NCBI RefSeq assembly: GCF_025244745.1
Contig: NZ_CP104213.1
Span: forward strand, 2,977,812-3,041,811
Source of the DNA: Deinococcus rubellus
Lineage (GTDB): Bacteria > Deinococcota > Deinococci > Deinococcales > Deinococcaceae
Direction of reading: 5' to 3'
DNA length: 64,000 nucleotides
Under the pieces are notes generated by a model that saw only the letters and a list, made by a program, of their open reading frames with translations, was not told the origin of the DNA and did not search any database. Of the stretch, positions 49,656 through 60,911 are shown in pieces. Every line of letters starts with the position of its first letter. The stretch's first letter is position 1. The position numbers and the translations under genes are program-made.

Positions 49656-50416
49656 ATGAACCGTTTTGCGCTCATCCTGTCCTCGCTGCTGGTCGTTTCC
49701 GCGACGCTCGCCGCCAGCGTGGCCGACGTGAAGAAGAAAGGCGTGCTGGTGCTGGGCACCGATCCCACCTTCCAGCCGTTCGAGTTCAAGGGCACCGACG
49801 GCAGCATTCAGGGCTTCGACATCGACATCGCTGGGGCCATCGCCAAGGACCTCGGCGTCAAGCTCCAGATTCAGGCGGTGGGCTTCGGGGCTTTGATGCC
49901 GCAGTCGGTGACCTCCGGGCGGGTGGACATGGCCATCAGCGGCATCACTATTACCCCGAGCGGGCCAAGGTCGTGAGCTTCAGCAGTCCGTATTACCGCT
50001 CGGCCCAGGTCTTTATCGTCAAGGCGGGCAACCCCGGCAAGTTTGCCTGGCCCGCCGACATCAAGGGCAAGACCATCGGTGTGCAGGCCAACACCACCGG
50101 ACAGTTTGCGGCCAACGACAGCCTCAAGCCCAAGGGAGCTGTCCTCAAGGTATACGACGACTTCGCGGCGGGGCTGGCCGACGTGCAGGCCGGGCGCATC
50201 GCGGCCCTCATCGGCGACGCGCCCACCGTGACCGATCTCAAGAAGCGTCTGCCGGGGCAGTTCGATCAGGCAGGCAAGGAACTGGTGGCCGAGGATTACG
50301 GCGCGGTGTTTAAAAAGGGCAGTGATCTGGCCGCCGCCGCCGACAAGACGCTGGCCCGCATGAAAAAAGACGGCGAATACCAGAAGCTGCTCGACAAGTG
50401 GATCGTGCAGAAGTAA
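49656..50416 (+). pseudogene. Amino-acid ABC transporter substrate-binding protein with a one-base deletion
   Basis: Frame 1 from ATG 49656 encodes a signal peptide (RFALILSSLLVVSATLAA) and the lobe-1 motif KGVLVLGTDPTFQPFEF, and breaks after GITITPSGPRS at about 49955-49976. Frame 2 continues with SFSSPYYRSAQVFIVKAGNP to the stop at 50416. Restoring one G (ACCCCGGAGCGG) would give ITPERAKVVSFSSPYY, the family norm, and a 253-residue protein. A -10 TATCCT (49643-49648) lies 7 bases before ATG. No permease or ATPase gene follows. It could be a sequencing error. Confidence 0.8.
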
Positions 50417-50483
50417 CGCGGAGCGCAGAAGATGCTTGCCAGATCAGCGGTTCCTCACCCGGCGGCTGCTAGATTGACGCTTG

Positions 50484-51647
50484 ATGGCCGTTCGTATCCT
50501 TTTGCTGCTGGCCCTGGCGGGCTTGCTGGCCCTGATCTCTCCTGCCCTTCCCGCGCTGTCGAAGTACGGCGCGTTTCCCCGCACTCCTGAGCGCCCCGTC
50601 AATCTGTTGCTGGCGGGCGCAACTCCCAATTATGACGAGACTGCTGCGGTCTGGCCTTACCCGGCCAAGCCGGAAGATTACAGCGGCCTGACCGACACCA
50701 TCGTACTGGCGCAGCTCCGGGCGGGCGGCCAGGTCGAGATCCTGAGCATTCCGCGCGACACCTGGGTCAATATTCCTGCCCCCAACCCTGACAAAGCGGG
50801 GTACGGCAAGATCAACGCTTCCAATCCGCGTGGTGGCCCTGAAACGCTGGTCAAAGCGGTGCAGAACCTGACCGGCGTGCCGATTGACGGTTACGCCCTG
50901 CTGAGCCTCAACGCCCTGCGCGACCTTACCAACGCTTCCGGCGGCGTGAGCCTCGACGTGCCGGAGCGCATGAAGTACGACGACAATGCCGGACATCTGC
51001 ACGTCGATCTGCAACCCGGCATGCAGCACCTCAGCGGCGCGCAGGTGGAGGGTTTCCTGCGCTTTCGCCACGACAACCTGGGCGACATTGGCCGGGTCAC
51101 GCGCCAGCAGCTTTACTTTCAGGCGCTGGGCCACAAGCTGACCAGCCCGCTGAATATCTGGCGCTGGCCGGGCGTGGTGAGTGCCCTGGACCGCAACACC
51201 AAGACCGATCTCAGCCGGGACGTGGTGGCGCAGGTTCTCGGTGCGCTGCTGGGCGGCCCCAAGATCAATACCCAGACCCTGCCCGGCAATTTCGGCCCGT
51301 CCGGTACCTGGACGCCGGACCGCAGCGGGATTCGTGAGCTGGTCGCCAAGTCGTTCAGCGACCCGAATGATCCCAGGAGCCGCAGTGTGGCGATTGCCAA
51401 CATCGACGCTCCGGCGGGGGCCGCACGCGCCCTGCAAAACAAGCTGATCTCGGACGGCTACAGCAATGTCTGGATCGCCAATTTGCAGCGGGTCAGCGCC
51501 CCGACCACCTTCATCGCAGGCGAGGCGAGCGCGGCGCTGAGCACCCTCAAGGCCGATCTGGGCTACGGCCAGGTGCAACCGGCGGGCGGCGCACAGGGAG
51601 CCGACATCACCATTCTGCTGGGCCGCGATACCCCGGTGCCCAACTGA
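50484..51647 (+). CDS. LytR-CpsA-Psr (LCP) family protein
   Basis: 387 residues. A membrane anchor (residues 3-22) is followed by the LCP domain with DTIVLAQLRAGGQVEILSIPRDTWVNIP, conserved Arg in FLRFRHDNLGDIGRVTRQQ, and a LytR_C-type domain at the C terminus. LCP proteins attach polymers to peptidoglycan; in Deinococcus the polymer is not known. The ATG at 50484 follows TAGATT (50470-50475) by 8 bases, so the mRNA may be leaderless; a TTG at 50481 is possible. Confidence 0.88.
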   Translation: MAVRILLLLALAGLLALISPALPALSKYGAFPRTPERPVNLLLAGATPNYDETAAVWPYPAKPEDYSGLTDTIVLAQLRAGGQVEILSIPRDTWVNIPAPNPDKAGYGKINASNPRGGPETLVKAVQNLTGVPIDGYALLSLNALRDLTNASGGVSLDVPERMKYDDNAGHLHVDLQPGMQHLSGAQVEGFLRFRHDNLGDIGRVTRQQLYFQALGHKLTSPLNIWRWPGVVSALDRNTKTDLSRDVVAQVLGALLGGPKINTQTLPGNFGPSGTWTPDRSGIRELVAKSFSDPNDPRSRSVAIANIDAPAGAARALQNKLISDGYSNVWIANLQRVSAPTTFIAGEASAALSTLKADLGYGQVQPAGGAQGADITILLGRDTPVPN

Positions 51648-51658
51648 GCGCTGGGCAT

Positions 51659-52150
51659 CTACACCCTGAGTTCGTACAACACCACGTCGTAGCCGTGCAC
51701 CGTTTTGCGGCCGCGCACCTCGAAGCCGAAAGCGTCGTAGATAGCGCGCAGCTTTGGCCGGTTCCAGGCGGTATCCAGCCGTAAAAATAAACGGTCCCTC
51801 TCCCGCGCCTCACGCACAGCGTCGTCGAGCATCCGGCGGGCCAGTCCCTGCCCCTGGAACCCGGGCAGCACACCCAGCTTGTGCAGATACAGCGCTTCTT
51901 CCGGCGCGGCATCCGGCCAGAAATCGGGGTCAGTACCGAGCAGAATCATGGTGGCCGCCGCCTGATCCTCCAGCCAGCCGAGGCGGAAGCTCTCCGGCGG
52001 ATACTGCCGGGTCAGGCGCTCGGCGGTGAGCGATAAGGGCGGCCACAGCGCCTCACCGCGCGCCTGCCGGTCACGGGCGGTGGCCTCCAGAATGCCCGCA
52101 CAGAGAAGCAAATCGGCAGGGCTGGCGGGCCGGACAGTCCAACTGGGCAT
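51659..52150 (-). CDS. GNAT-family acetyltransferase
   Basis: 163 residues. LHKLGVLPGFQGQGLARRMLDDAV is the acetyl-CoA binding motif A (QxxGxG/A), and LDTAWNRPKLRAIYDAFGFEV is motif B. The substrate is not evident. A -10 TAGACT (minus strand, 52158-52163) lies 7 bases before ATG. It is next to the Rieske gene. Confidence 0.9.
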   Translation of the reverse strand: MPSWTVRPASPADLLLCAGILEATARDRQARGEALWPPLSLTAERLTRQYPPESFRLGWLEDQAAATMILLGTDPDFWPDAAPEEALYLHKLGVLPGFQGQGLARRMLDDAVREARERDRLFLRLDTAWNRPKLRAIYDAFGFEVRGRKTVHGYDVVLYELRV

Positions 52151-52183
52151 GCTGAACAGTCTAGCGAGCGTCTGCCGTGCAGG

Positions 52184-52738
52184 TCAGGTGCCGACCGCCG
52201 GGGCCGCCTCGATGCCCGTCGCCCACAACGCTGCGCCGCGCACTTCCAGCCGCACGCGGGGGAGCGGCGCGCGGGCCTTGCCGAACACCGCCTCACCCGC
52301 TTGCAGTGGATCGAACACGCTGAAGTGGCACGGGCAGCCCAGCTTCGGCTCACCGTCAGGCGGGCGGTAGCTGAAGCTGAAGGCCAGCACTTCCGGGTCT
52401 TTGACCAGGTTGACGGTGCAGCCCAGATGGGTACAGGTTCGGCTGAAGGCGGCGTAGTGCTGTCCACCGACGTTCAGACTGCCAGAGGTGGCGGCGGGCA
52501 AGTGCATCACCAGGCAGGGCCGCCTATCGTAGGTGAATTCCTGCTGCGCCCACTCCCGGCCCAGATCGCTCAATGCCGCGACGCGAACGGCTGTCCCGGC
52601 CACAAACGCGGGCGCTCCCGGCTTTTCTTTGCCGAAGGTCACGCGGCTGGCGTAGTAACCCATGTAGCCGAACACGCCCACCGTCGCGCCCACAGGCAGC
52701 AGCCACCATTTTTCCAGCACCTGACGGCGGGTGGGCAT
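52184..52738 (-). CDS. Rieske 2Fe-2S protein
   Basis: 184 residues from ATG 52738. A twin-arginine-like start ([11 protein letters not shown]) precedes a membrane segment ([15 protein letters not shown]). The cluster motifs are CTHLGC and CPCHFSVFD, so CxHxxC...CxCH, with all four ligands. It is an electron carrier of a bc-type or arsenite-oxidase-like complex, but no cytochrome b gene is here. It is the last gene of the ccm operon, directly downstream of the TPR-cytochrome c gene. Confidence 0.93.
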   Translation of the reverse strand: MPTRRQVLEKWWLLPVGATVGVFGYMGYYASRVTFGKEKPGAPAFVAGTAVRVAALSDLGREWAQQEFTYDRRPCLVMHLPAATSGSLNVGGQHYAAFSRTCTHLGCTVNLVKDPEVLAFSFSYRPPDGEPKLGCPCHFSVFDPLQAGEAVFGKARAPLPRVRLEVRGAALWATGIEAAPAVGT

Positions 52739-52781
52739 CAGGGCCGCGCGGCAGGCAGAGAACGGGAACCGGCTGCGCACC

Positions 52782-53819
52782 TCATTTCTCCCACTCCTCG
52801 AGCCGGGTCAGCAGCGCCGACAGTTCCGCGCCCCTGATGTTGGGGAAGGCGGGCATCGAGCCTTTGCCGTTTTGAATCACCGACTGCAACTCGGCGCGGC
52901 CCAGACGGCTCTCGTGGAGGTTGGGGCCGATGCCGCCGCGCCCACTCGCGCCGTGACAACTGGCGCAGTTGGCGGCGTACACCCTGGAGGCCGGATCGGT
53001 CTGGGCGCTGCTGGCCCGCAGGGTGGCGATCAGGTCGTCGGCGTCGCGGCCCGTGGGGTCGAGGTTGCGGTAGCGCTCCAGCGCGGCCAGCGCCAGCTTG
53101 TTCTCACCGAAGTTGTTGAGGGCGTAGCCGAGCAGAAGCTGACTTTCCGGATCATTGGGCGCGAGCTGGGCGGCGGTGCGGACCAGCAAAAACGCCTGCG
53201 ATGCCTGCTGCTCACTTTTGGGAGCCGCCCGGCCCTGGCCGCTCAGCAGCATGATGCCCAGCCGCCGCAGCGCTTTGGGCTGCCTGGGATCAAGCTTGAG
53301 GGTGCTGGCGTAGGCGGCGCTGGCCTGGTCGTACACGCTGGCGCTGAAGGCCGCGTCGCCCCAGGCCAGGTAGTCGGCCTTGTCGCCGCTGCGCTGCGCC
53401 TGCGCCTGCAAGCCCGGCAAGCTGACGGCGTCCTTGACCGCCAGGCGTTCGCCCGAATCGAGCGCCGCCAGTTGCCACTGCGGCACGAAGGTCACGGCCC
53501 CCACGCCGACGACCAGCAGGGCCAGCACCACGCCGGTGGCGGCAGGCAGCCAGGTTCCGCCGCGTCCAGGCGGCGGCGGCAGGCCGTCGAGGGCGCGCAA
53601 ATTGCGGGCGGCGCGGTTTTCCAGGTCCGGGCGGCGCGATTCGTCGCTCAGACCCACCAGTTGGGTCATCAGGGCGTCGCGCTCGGCTTCCAGATGCAGG
53701 CGCTCGGCGGCGTCAGGATCGAGGGGGGCGGCGGCAGCGTTGCGGCGCAGGGGCGAGATGACCGCCAGCAGCGCAGCGGTGGCCAGCAGCGCCAGCAGGA
53801 CCACCAGCAGGACGCTCAC
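52782..53819 (-). CDS. CcmI-like TPR protein fused to a cytochrome c domain
   Basis: 345 residues. Membrane helix 1-22, coiled coil 35-80, second helix about 92-112, TPR-type helices about 130-280, and a C-terminal cytochrome c domain with CASCHG (CxxCH) and the axial Met in GSMPAFPN. This couples the CcmI-like apocytochrome holder with a covalent-heme protein in one chain, which is unusual. Its start overlaps the ccmH stop by 4 bases. Confidence 0.85.
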   Translation of the reverse strand: MSVLLVVLLALLATAALLAVISPLRRNAAAAPLDPDAAERLHLEAERDALMTQLVGLSDESRRPDLENRAARNLRALDGLPPPPGRGGTWLPAATGVVLALLVVGVGAVTFVPQWQLAALDSGERLAVKDAVSLPGLQAQAQRSGDKADYLAWGDAAFSASVYDQASAAYASTLKLDPRQPKALRRLGIMLLSGQGRAAPKSEQQASQAFLLVRTAAQLAPNDPESQLLLGYALNNFGENKLALAALERYRNLDPTGRDADDLIATLRASSAQTDPASRVYAANCASCHGASGRGGIGPNLHESRLGRAELQSVIQNGKGSMPAFPNIRGAELSALLTRLEEWEK

Positions 53820-54376
53820 GTCCCCTCCCGCTGCTCACGGGCCGCCCGAACATTGGCGCGGATCTCGGCCAGATAGGGGTCTTCGGGTTCCTCGGCGCTG
53901 GGTTCATGGGCGCTGGAGTGCTGGATGCCAGGTTCCTGAACGCTGGAGTCTCCGGGCCTGGGATTCGGGGCCGACACACCCGCCCGCCGCCCGCCGCGCA
54001 GATACCCTGCCAGCGCCCCACCGCCCAGCAGCAGCGCCAGCACCGGCGAGGCCCACAGCAAGGTTCCGGCCCAGTCGCTCGACGGCCTGAGTAGCACCCG
54101 CTGGCCGTAGCGCTCGCGGAAGTAGGCGTAGATCTGGGTGTCGGTCTGCCCGGCCCGGGTCTGGGCGCTGATCTCGGCGAGCATCTGCTGGCTGATCTCG
54201 TTGCCGCTCTCGGTAATCGGCAGCACGTCACGGCAGATCGGGCAGCGGATGCTGTTGCCGATGCGTGAGATCTGCGCCTGCTGGGCTGGGGTCAGTGTGG
54301 TTGGGGTCAGGGGGGCGGCCAGTGCCGAAGCACTGAGCAGCACCATTGAGAACCACCAGAGGAGCCGACGCCGCAC
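53816..54376 (-). CDS. ccmH: Cytochrome c maturation protein CcmH
   Basis: 186 residues. Signal peptide, then the redox loop IRCPICRDVLPITES, which corresponds to LRCxxCQ with Arg for Gln, and EISQQMLAEI; one membrane helix (LWASPVLALLLGGGALAGYL) and an acidic tail. It reduces apocytochrome thiols during heme ligation. It is in the ccm operon and its start is adjacent to the ccmG-like stop. Confidence 0.9.
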   Translation of the reverse strand: MRRRLLWWFSMVLLSASALAAPLTPTTLTPAQQAQISRIGNSIRCPICRDVLPITESGNEISQQMLAEISAQTRAGQTDTQIYAYFRERYGQRVLLRPSSDWAGTLLWASPVLALLLGGGALAGYLRGGRRAGVSAPNPRPGDSSVQEPGIQHSSAHEPSAEEPEDPYLAEIRANVRAAREQREGT

Positions 54377-54931
54377 TTAGAACGTCACCCCAATGGTTTT
54401 CAGGCCCGCCGAGAGCCGCTCGCGGGTCAGACCACCCCGGTCCACCGACTTAATCACGCCGTCCGCACCGATAAAAAAGGTTTCCGGCACGCCGGTAATG
54501 CCGTAGTTGATGGACGTTTTGAGGTCGCTGTCGAGCAGGTTGGGGTAGGCCAGGCCATAGTCGGCGATGAAGCTGCGCATCCGCTTGAGGTCAGGGTCCT
54601 GAAACAGCACGCCCACCACCTTGAGGCCGCCCGCACTCTGCTTCTCGCTGACCTCGCGCAGCAGCGGCGCTTCGTCGCGGCACGGCACGCACCACGAGGC
54701 CCAGAAGTTGAGCACCAGCGGCTGGCCCTTGAGTTGCGCCGAGCTGAGCGTGCCGCCGTCGAGCGTCTTGAGTGCGAAAGTCGGCGCAATCTGGCCCAGC
54801 AGCGGATCACCCGTGCCGCTGGAGGTGTCCTTGGGCCTGAGCAGGGCGACACCCAGTGCCGCCACCAGCACGAAGGCCAGGGCCGGAGCGACGAAGCGCC
54901 GCCAGGGAGAAGTTGGTTTGAGTTTGGTCAT
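54377..54931 (-). CDS. ccmG: CcmG/ResA-type thiol-disulfide oxidoreductase
   Basis: 184 residues. Membrane anchor ([18 protein letters not shown]) then the thioredoxin fold with [15 protein letters not shown] (CxxC) and [15 protein letters not shown] (cis-Pro). It keeps apocytochrome cysteines reduced for heme ligation. An AAGGAG ribosome site lies before ATG. A 177-bp interval separates it from ccmF. Confidence 0.92.
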   Translation of the reverse strand: MTKLKPTSPWRRFVAPALAFVLVAALGVALLRPKDTSSGTGDPLLGQIAPTFALKTLDGGTLSSAQLKGQPLVLNFWASWCVPCRDEAPLLREVSEKQSAGGLKVVGVLFQDPDLKRMRSFIADYGLAYPNLLDSDLKTSINYGITGVPETFFIGADGVIKSVDRGGLTRERLSAGLKTIGVTF

Positions 54932-55108
54932 GAAACTCCTTAACAGTTGCGGTTGAGGGAGAGAAGTTCGCGCTGCCCACCACCCCCTCTGTCCCTTCGG
55001 GATATCTCCCCCCTGAAGAGGGAGAGAAAAAACAGGGACTTCACTTTGAGCTCCCCTCCGTCTTTGTGGGACAGGGTTGGGGAGGAGGTGAGCTTGGCGA
55101 ACCTATCC
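54932..55108. repeat. Pyrimidine-rich intergenic element with two related copies
   Basis: Two imperfect copies of CCTCTGTCCCTTCGGGA and CCTCCGTCTTTGTGGGACA lie 70 bases apart between ccmG and ccmF, each in a CT-rich context. Similar C-rich elements are often dispersed between genes in genomes of this type. No open frame was recognised. Confidence 0.35.
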
Positions 55109-57079
<1,971 letters not shown>

Positions 57080-57097
57080 CGTAGCGTCACCTTTAGG

Positions 57098-57583
57098 TTA
57101 CTGCCCTTCGGCGTTGGCGTCTTTGGCATTCCTGAGCATGTCCTTGAGTTCACTCTGGCTGCGGGGCACGCGGTATTCCTCGCTGTGCTTGACGATCAGT
57201 TCATTGGCCTGAAAGACGTTCTGGGCATTGAAGACGCCGCGCACCACCACACCCTGATTCTCCTTGAAGAGGTCCGACACCGCGCCCTGGTAGATCACCG
57301 GGAAAGTCGCGCCGCCGTCGGTGACGTTGAAGTGCAGATCGAGTGTCTGGCGGTCATACTTCACGGCCTTGACCAGCCCGCCGATGCGGACGGTGCGGCC
57401 CTGCAAGCTGGCTTTCTCGGCCTGGTACTCGGTGGGCGTCACGAAATACTCGATGCTCTGGGCCAGGTTGCCGAAGATGATGTAGGCCAGCAGGCCGACG
57501 AGCACCGCGCCCGCCAGCAGGTACGGCAGCGGATTCTTCCTGCGCCGCCGGGCCTGCGGAAGCTGAGATACAGGCGTGGTCAT
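57098..57583 (-). CDS. ccmE: Heme chaperone CcmE
   Basis: 161 residues from ATG 57583. A membrane helix (LPYLLAGAVLVGLLAYIIFG) precedes a beta-barrel domain and the heme-binding motif VKHSEEY (H-x3-Y as in E. coli), where the His binds heme covalently. Its ATG overlaps the ccmD stop by 4 bases. Confidence 0.95.
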   Translation of the reverse strand: MTTPVSQLPQARRRRKNPLPYLLAGAVLVGLLAYIIFGNLAQSIEYFVTPTEYQAEKASLQGRTVRIGGLVKAVKYDRQTLDLHFNVTDGGATFPVIYQGAVSDLFKENQGVVVRGVFNAQNVFQANELIVKHSEEYRVPRSQSELKDMLRNAKDANAEGQ

Positions 57584-57693
57584 AATTCCCGGTCTTCCTG
57601 GCGCAGCCGCAGCCACACCCAGACCAGGTAGCTGATCAGAATGACGAAGGTGACGATGTAGGTGACGATGACGTACCCGGAATACTTATCCAC
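57580..57693 (-). CDS. ccmD: Heme exporter protein CcmD
   Basis: A 37-residue protein from GTG 57693, too short for usual ORF calling. A short N-terminal DKYSGY is followed by one membrane helix (VIVTYIVTFVILISYLVWVW) and a basic, charged tail (LRLRQEDREL). Length, position and topology match CcmD, which holds CcmE with CcmC. It overlaps ccmC by 8 bases and ccmE by 4. Confidence 0.9.
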   Translation of the reverse strand: MDKYSGYVIVTYIVTFVILISYLVWVWLRLRQEDREL

Positions 57694-58420
57694 GGCGCAC
57701 CTCGGCGGTCTTCAGGGCCGCGCCCTGCGGCTCGGGCAGCTCGAACTCGCGCTCCTCGCGCCGCTCCTGGCGGACAGCCAGAATGCCGCGCACCCGCAGC
57801 AGATAGACGTACAACACGGTAAAGGCCACCGTCATGACGGTGAGCGCAATGCCGTAGACCGGGGCCGCGCCCCAGTTCATGCCGCCCAGCAGCTTGAGGG
57901 TCTGGGTCTGGTGCACACCGCGCCACCACTCCACCGCCATGTAATTGACCGGAATGTAGAGGGTGCCCACCACGCCGATGACGGCGGAAATGCGGGCGCG
58001 GCGCTCGGGGTCGTCGATCAGGCCGCGCACCAGCAGGTAAGCACCGTACACGACCAGCGACAGGGCAGTGGTCGTCAGCCGGGCGTCCCAGACCCAGTAG
58101 GTGCCCCAGGTGGGCTTGGCCCACAGCATCCCGCCCACGATGGTCGCCACCGTGAACAGCACCCCGATCTCGCCGCTGCTCATGGCCAGGCGGTCGTATC
58201 TTCGCTGGCGGGTCACCAGGTACAGCAGCCCGAACAGGCCAGTGCCGCCGTAGGCCAGGTAGCTCAGCCAGGCGGTGGGCACGTGCACGAACATCAGCCG
58301 CACCAGCAGGCCCTGGTTCACGTCGGCGGGTGCGGTGAGGCTCAGCCACAGCCCGGCCAGCAGCAGAACCAGGGTGAGAGCGCCGATGGCCGGAGTGAGG
58401 CGGTCTTTCAGGATGGGCAT
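57686..58420 (-). CDS. ccmC: Heme exporter CcmC
   Basis: 244 residues from ATG 58420 (GGAGG 5 bases before). Six membrane helices; the WWD motif GTYWVWDARLTTTALSL and the conserved His in LMFVHVPTAWLSYL and NYMAVEWWRGVHQ. It presents heme to CcmE. A longer frame exists but has no hydrophobic N terminus. Confidence 0.95.
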   Translation of the reverse strand: MPILKDRLTPAIGALTLVLLLAGLWLSLTAPADVNQGLLVRLMFVHVPTAWLSYLAYGGTGLFGLLYLVTRQRRYDRLAMSSGEIGVLFTVATIVGGMLWAKPTWGTYWVWDARLTTTALSLVVYGAYLLVRGLIDDPERRARISAVIGVVGTLYIPVNYMAVEWWRGVHQTQTLKLLGGMNWGAAPVYGIALTVMTVAFTVLYVYLLRVRGILAVRQERREEREFELPEPQGAALKTAEVRRG

Positions 58421-58854
58421 GGGGCCTCCAGAGTGCGGAAAGGCGGGGAGAGGTGCGGCTGGGCAAAAGACGTTAGGGAAGCGCTGGGAAGCGCGGAAAG
58501 GCACACGTCGGGTCCAGCCGAGAACGTGCCCTCAGCATGGCGTTTTCTGGTCCAGCCGACAAGTGCGAGTGTCCCCGTTTCGGCCCGCTTCCAGGCAGCG
58601 GGGGCGTCTGCCGGGCCAGGCCGCCTTCCCCTGGCAGACCCTGTCAGGATGCCAATCAGATTGGGCCGGAATTCGCTACCCGCTCTTTCACGTTTCGCCC
58701 CCCGGCGACGTGGCAAGATGAGAGTCTCAGAAACGGCCCTGGTGTCAGCCCTGGCGGTAAGTGCCCCGCTGCGGTAAGAAGCGTGGGCAGATCAATCAGA
58801 CCTGCTCCCCCCAGTCAGGACAGGCCAGCCGGAACAGTTCTTGCGGAGGTTCAT
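58421..58854. other. 434-bp divergent promoter region
   Basis: No gene was recognised between ccmC and the plus-strand gene at 58855. The direct repeat GGGAAGCGCT/GGGAAGCGCG occurs at about 58472-58492, and GGAGG precedes the TTG start at 58855. No clear terminator was seen. Confidence 0.35.
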
Positions 58855-59562
58855 TTGATTCGTCGTTTATGGCCTGCCGTCTGCGTGGGCGCTGCGCTGG
58901 TGAGCATCTCGGCCTTCCCCCCAATTCGCGCGGCCACCGTCGCACCGATCAGCGCCGAGGTGGTGACCAGCAGCACCGACGCCGTGGGCACCACCTACGG
59001 ACCCATCGGCAAATGGATGATTGACCCCGATGGCCAGCCTGCCCGCTGGCTCGGTTACCAGCTTGACAATCACGCCCTGCGCGAACCCATCAACGTGGTG
59101 CTGCTCGATCCGCTGGCCCGCACCCCCCAGGAAGCGGTGGCCCGGCTGAGTGCCGCCATGAGCGCGGCAGGCTACCCGGCCAGGAGCGGCCACAGCACCG
59201 GCTACCAGGGCCTGATCGGCACGCAGCTCTATGGGCAGCAGCCCGGCGGCAGCGGCGAGGCGTTCAGCGACGGCGCATGGTGGCGCGCCAACAACCACGG
59301 GCGCGTCTTCGGCCCGGCGGTGGTGGAGGGCGGCTACCTGTGGACCGGGGCATTCAGCCGCGAGGACTTCGAGGTGATCTCGGCCCTTCACCACCCTTAC
59401 GATTCGTTCAAGGTGGCCCGTGACGATGTCAGCACCAGACTGACGGCGGCAGGCACCTTCAAGCGCCTCGGCACGCTCAACCTGGACAACGCCCTCAACA
59501 CCCCGACCCTCACCACCGACGACCACGACGGGCGGGCCGTGGTGCTGGTGGCGCAGAAGTAA
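58855..59562 (+). CDS. Secreted hypothetical protein
   Basis: 235 residues from TTG 58855, which follows GCGGAGG. A signal peptide (LWPAVCVGAALVSISAF) is followed by a globular domain with KWMIDPDGQPARWLGYQ, PINVVLLDP and WTGAFSREDFE. No family was recognised with confidence; a relation to LssY_C-like domains is only a guess. It is on the opposite strand to, and interrupts, the ccm locus. Confidence 0.75.
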   Translation: MIRRLWPAVCVGAALVSISAFPPIRAATVAPISAEVVTSSTDAVGTTYGPIGKWMIDPDGQPARWLGYQLDNHALREPINVVLLDPLARTPQEAVARLSAAMSAAGYPARSGHSTGYQGLIGTQLYGQQPGGSGEAFSDGAWWRANNHGRVFGPAVVEGGYLWTGAFSREDFEVISALHHPYDSFKVARDDVSTRLTAAGTFKRLGTLNLDNALNTPTLTTDDHDGRAVVLVAQK

Positions 59563-59584
59563 GGAAAGCGGAAGTGAGGAGCGC

Positions 59585-60271
59585 TCACTCCACTGCGAAC
59601 GGAAACAGCAGCGTGCAGACGATCAACGTGCCCACGTCGAACACTGCCAGGAAGCTCAGCCAGGCGGCCACCTCGCTGCTCCAGCCGCCGCCGATCAGCA
59701 GGCTGGTGGCCTTGACGGTGGACAGCACCACCGGCACCAGCAGCGGAAAGGCCAGGGCGGGCAGCAGGGCCTCGCGGGCGCGCAGATTGACGGTGATGGC
59801 GGCGTAGAAGGTGCTGCTGGCCGACAGCCCGGTCACGCCCAGCACCGCCACCAACCCCAGCGCGGGCCAGGGCAGCGCCTGACCACCCCCCGCTGCGCCG
59901 AACAGCAACAGTCCCAGCGGCAGCACCAGCAGCGCCAACACGAGCAGTTGCAACCAGCTTCCCAGCCACTTGCCCAGATACAACGCGCCGTGTGGCCCCG
60001 GATAGAGGGTCAGTTGCTCCAGCGCCCCCGCCTCCTGCTCCTGGGCGAAAGCGCGGCCCGAGGCGATGGCCGACGACAGTGCCAGAGAGGCCCACACCGC
60101 CCCGGCAGCGGCGGGTTTCAGGCGGGCATCGTCCGGCCCCAGCGCCAGCCCCAGCACGAGCAGCACCAGCGCGGCGTAGAAGGCGGTGGCGAGCAGGGTG
60201 TCGCGGGTGCGGCCCGCCAGCCGGGCGTCCTTGCGGGCAATCGTCAGAATTTGCTGCCAGCCCTGGTTCAC
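59585..60271 (-). CDS. ccmB: Heme exporter CcmB
   Basis: 228 residues with six membrane helices. The N-terminal LTIARKDARLAGRTRDTL and RAFAQEQEAGALEQLTLYP fit CcmB, the permease paired with CcmA. Its ATG overlaps the ccmA stop by 4 bases. Confidence 0.93.
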   Translation of the reverse strand: MNQGWQQILTIARKDARLAGRTRDTLLATAFYAALVLLVLGLALGPDDARLKPAAAGAVWASLALSSAIASGRAFAQEQEAGALEQLTLYPGPHGALYLGKWLGSWLQLLVLALLVLPLGLLLFGAAGGGQALPWPALGLVAVLGVTGLSASSTFYAAITVNLRAREALLPALAFPLLVPVVLSTVKATSLLIGGGWSSEVAAWLSFLAVFDVGTLIVCTLLFPFAVE

Positions 60272-60909
60272 CGCTGCTCCGTCAGGGTTCCGGCGCGCAG
60301 GTGCAGGGCGCGGTTTGTGACCTGCGCGGCCAGCTCGGGTTCATGGGCCGCCAGGATCAGGGTGCGGCCCTGGCCCGTCACTTCCGAGAGCATCTGCAGC
60401 GCCAGTTGCCGCCCCGCCGCGTCGAGGTTGGCGAACGGCTCGTCCACCAGTGTCAGCGGGCGGGCCAGCAGTGACAACCGGGCCAGATTGAGGCGCTTGC
60501 GCATGCCCGCCGACAGAAACCTCACCCGGCGCTCGGCGGCCCCCTCCAGGCCTACCCGCCGCAGGGCCGCCCCGGTGTCGCCCTTCAAACGGTGCATCTG
60601 GAGGGCGAAGTTCAGGTTCTCAGCGGCGGTCAGATCGGGGTATGCGCCGCCCTCCACCGGCATCAGATGCACGTACTCGCGCACCGAGCGGCCATCCTGC
60701 ACATCAAAGCCGTGAATGCGCCCCTCGCCGCGCGTCAGTCGCAGGCTGGATGAGAGCAGCCGCAGCAGGGTGGTTTTGCCCGCGCCGTTCTCGCCGAGCA
60801 GGGTCACCCCCTCGCCCGCCGCGATGTCCAGATCGACGCCGCGCAGAATGATCTCGCGGCCCAGCCGCAGCCAGGCGCGGCGAAGTTGCACGGCGTAGTG
60901 TTCAGCCAT
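60268..60909 (-). CDS. ccmA: Heme exporter ATPase CcmA
   Basis: 213 residues: Walker A LGENGAGKTT, signature LSAGMRKRLNLARL, Walker B LTLVDEPFANLD and the switch His in LAAHEPE. It frees heme-loaded CcmE from CcmC-CcmD using ATP. ATG 60909 lies 2 bases after the ccdA stop; longer frames overlap ccdA. Confidence 0.93.
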   Translation of the reverse strand: MAEHYAVQLRRAWLRLGREIILRGVDLDIAAGEGVTLLGENGAGKTTLLRLLSSSLRLTRGEGRIHGFDVQDGRSVREYVHLMPVEGGAYPDLTAAENLNFALQMHRLKGDTGAALRRVGLEGAAERRVRFLSAGMRKRLNLARLSLLARPLTLVDEPFANLDAAGRQLALQMLSEVTGQGRTLILAAHEPELAAQVTNRALHLRAGTLTEQR

Positions 60910-60911
60910 GC

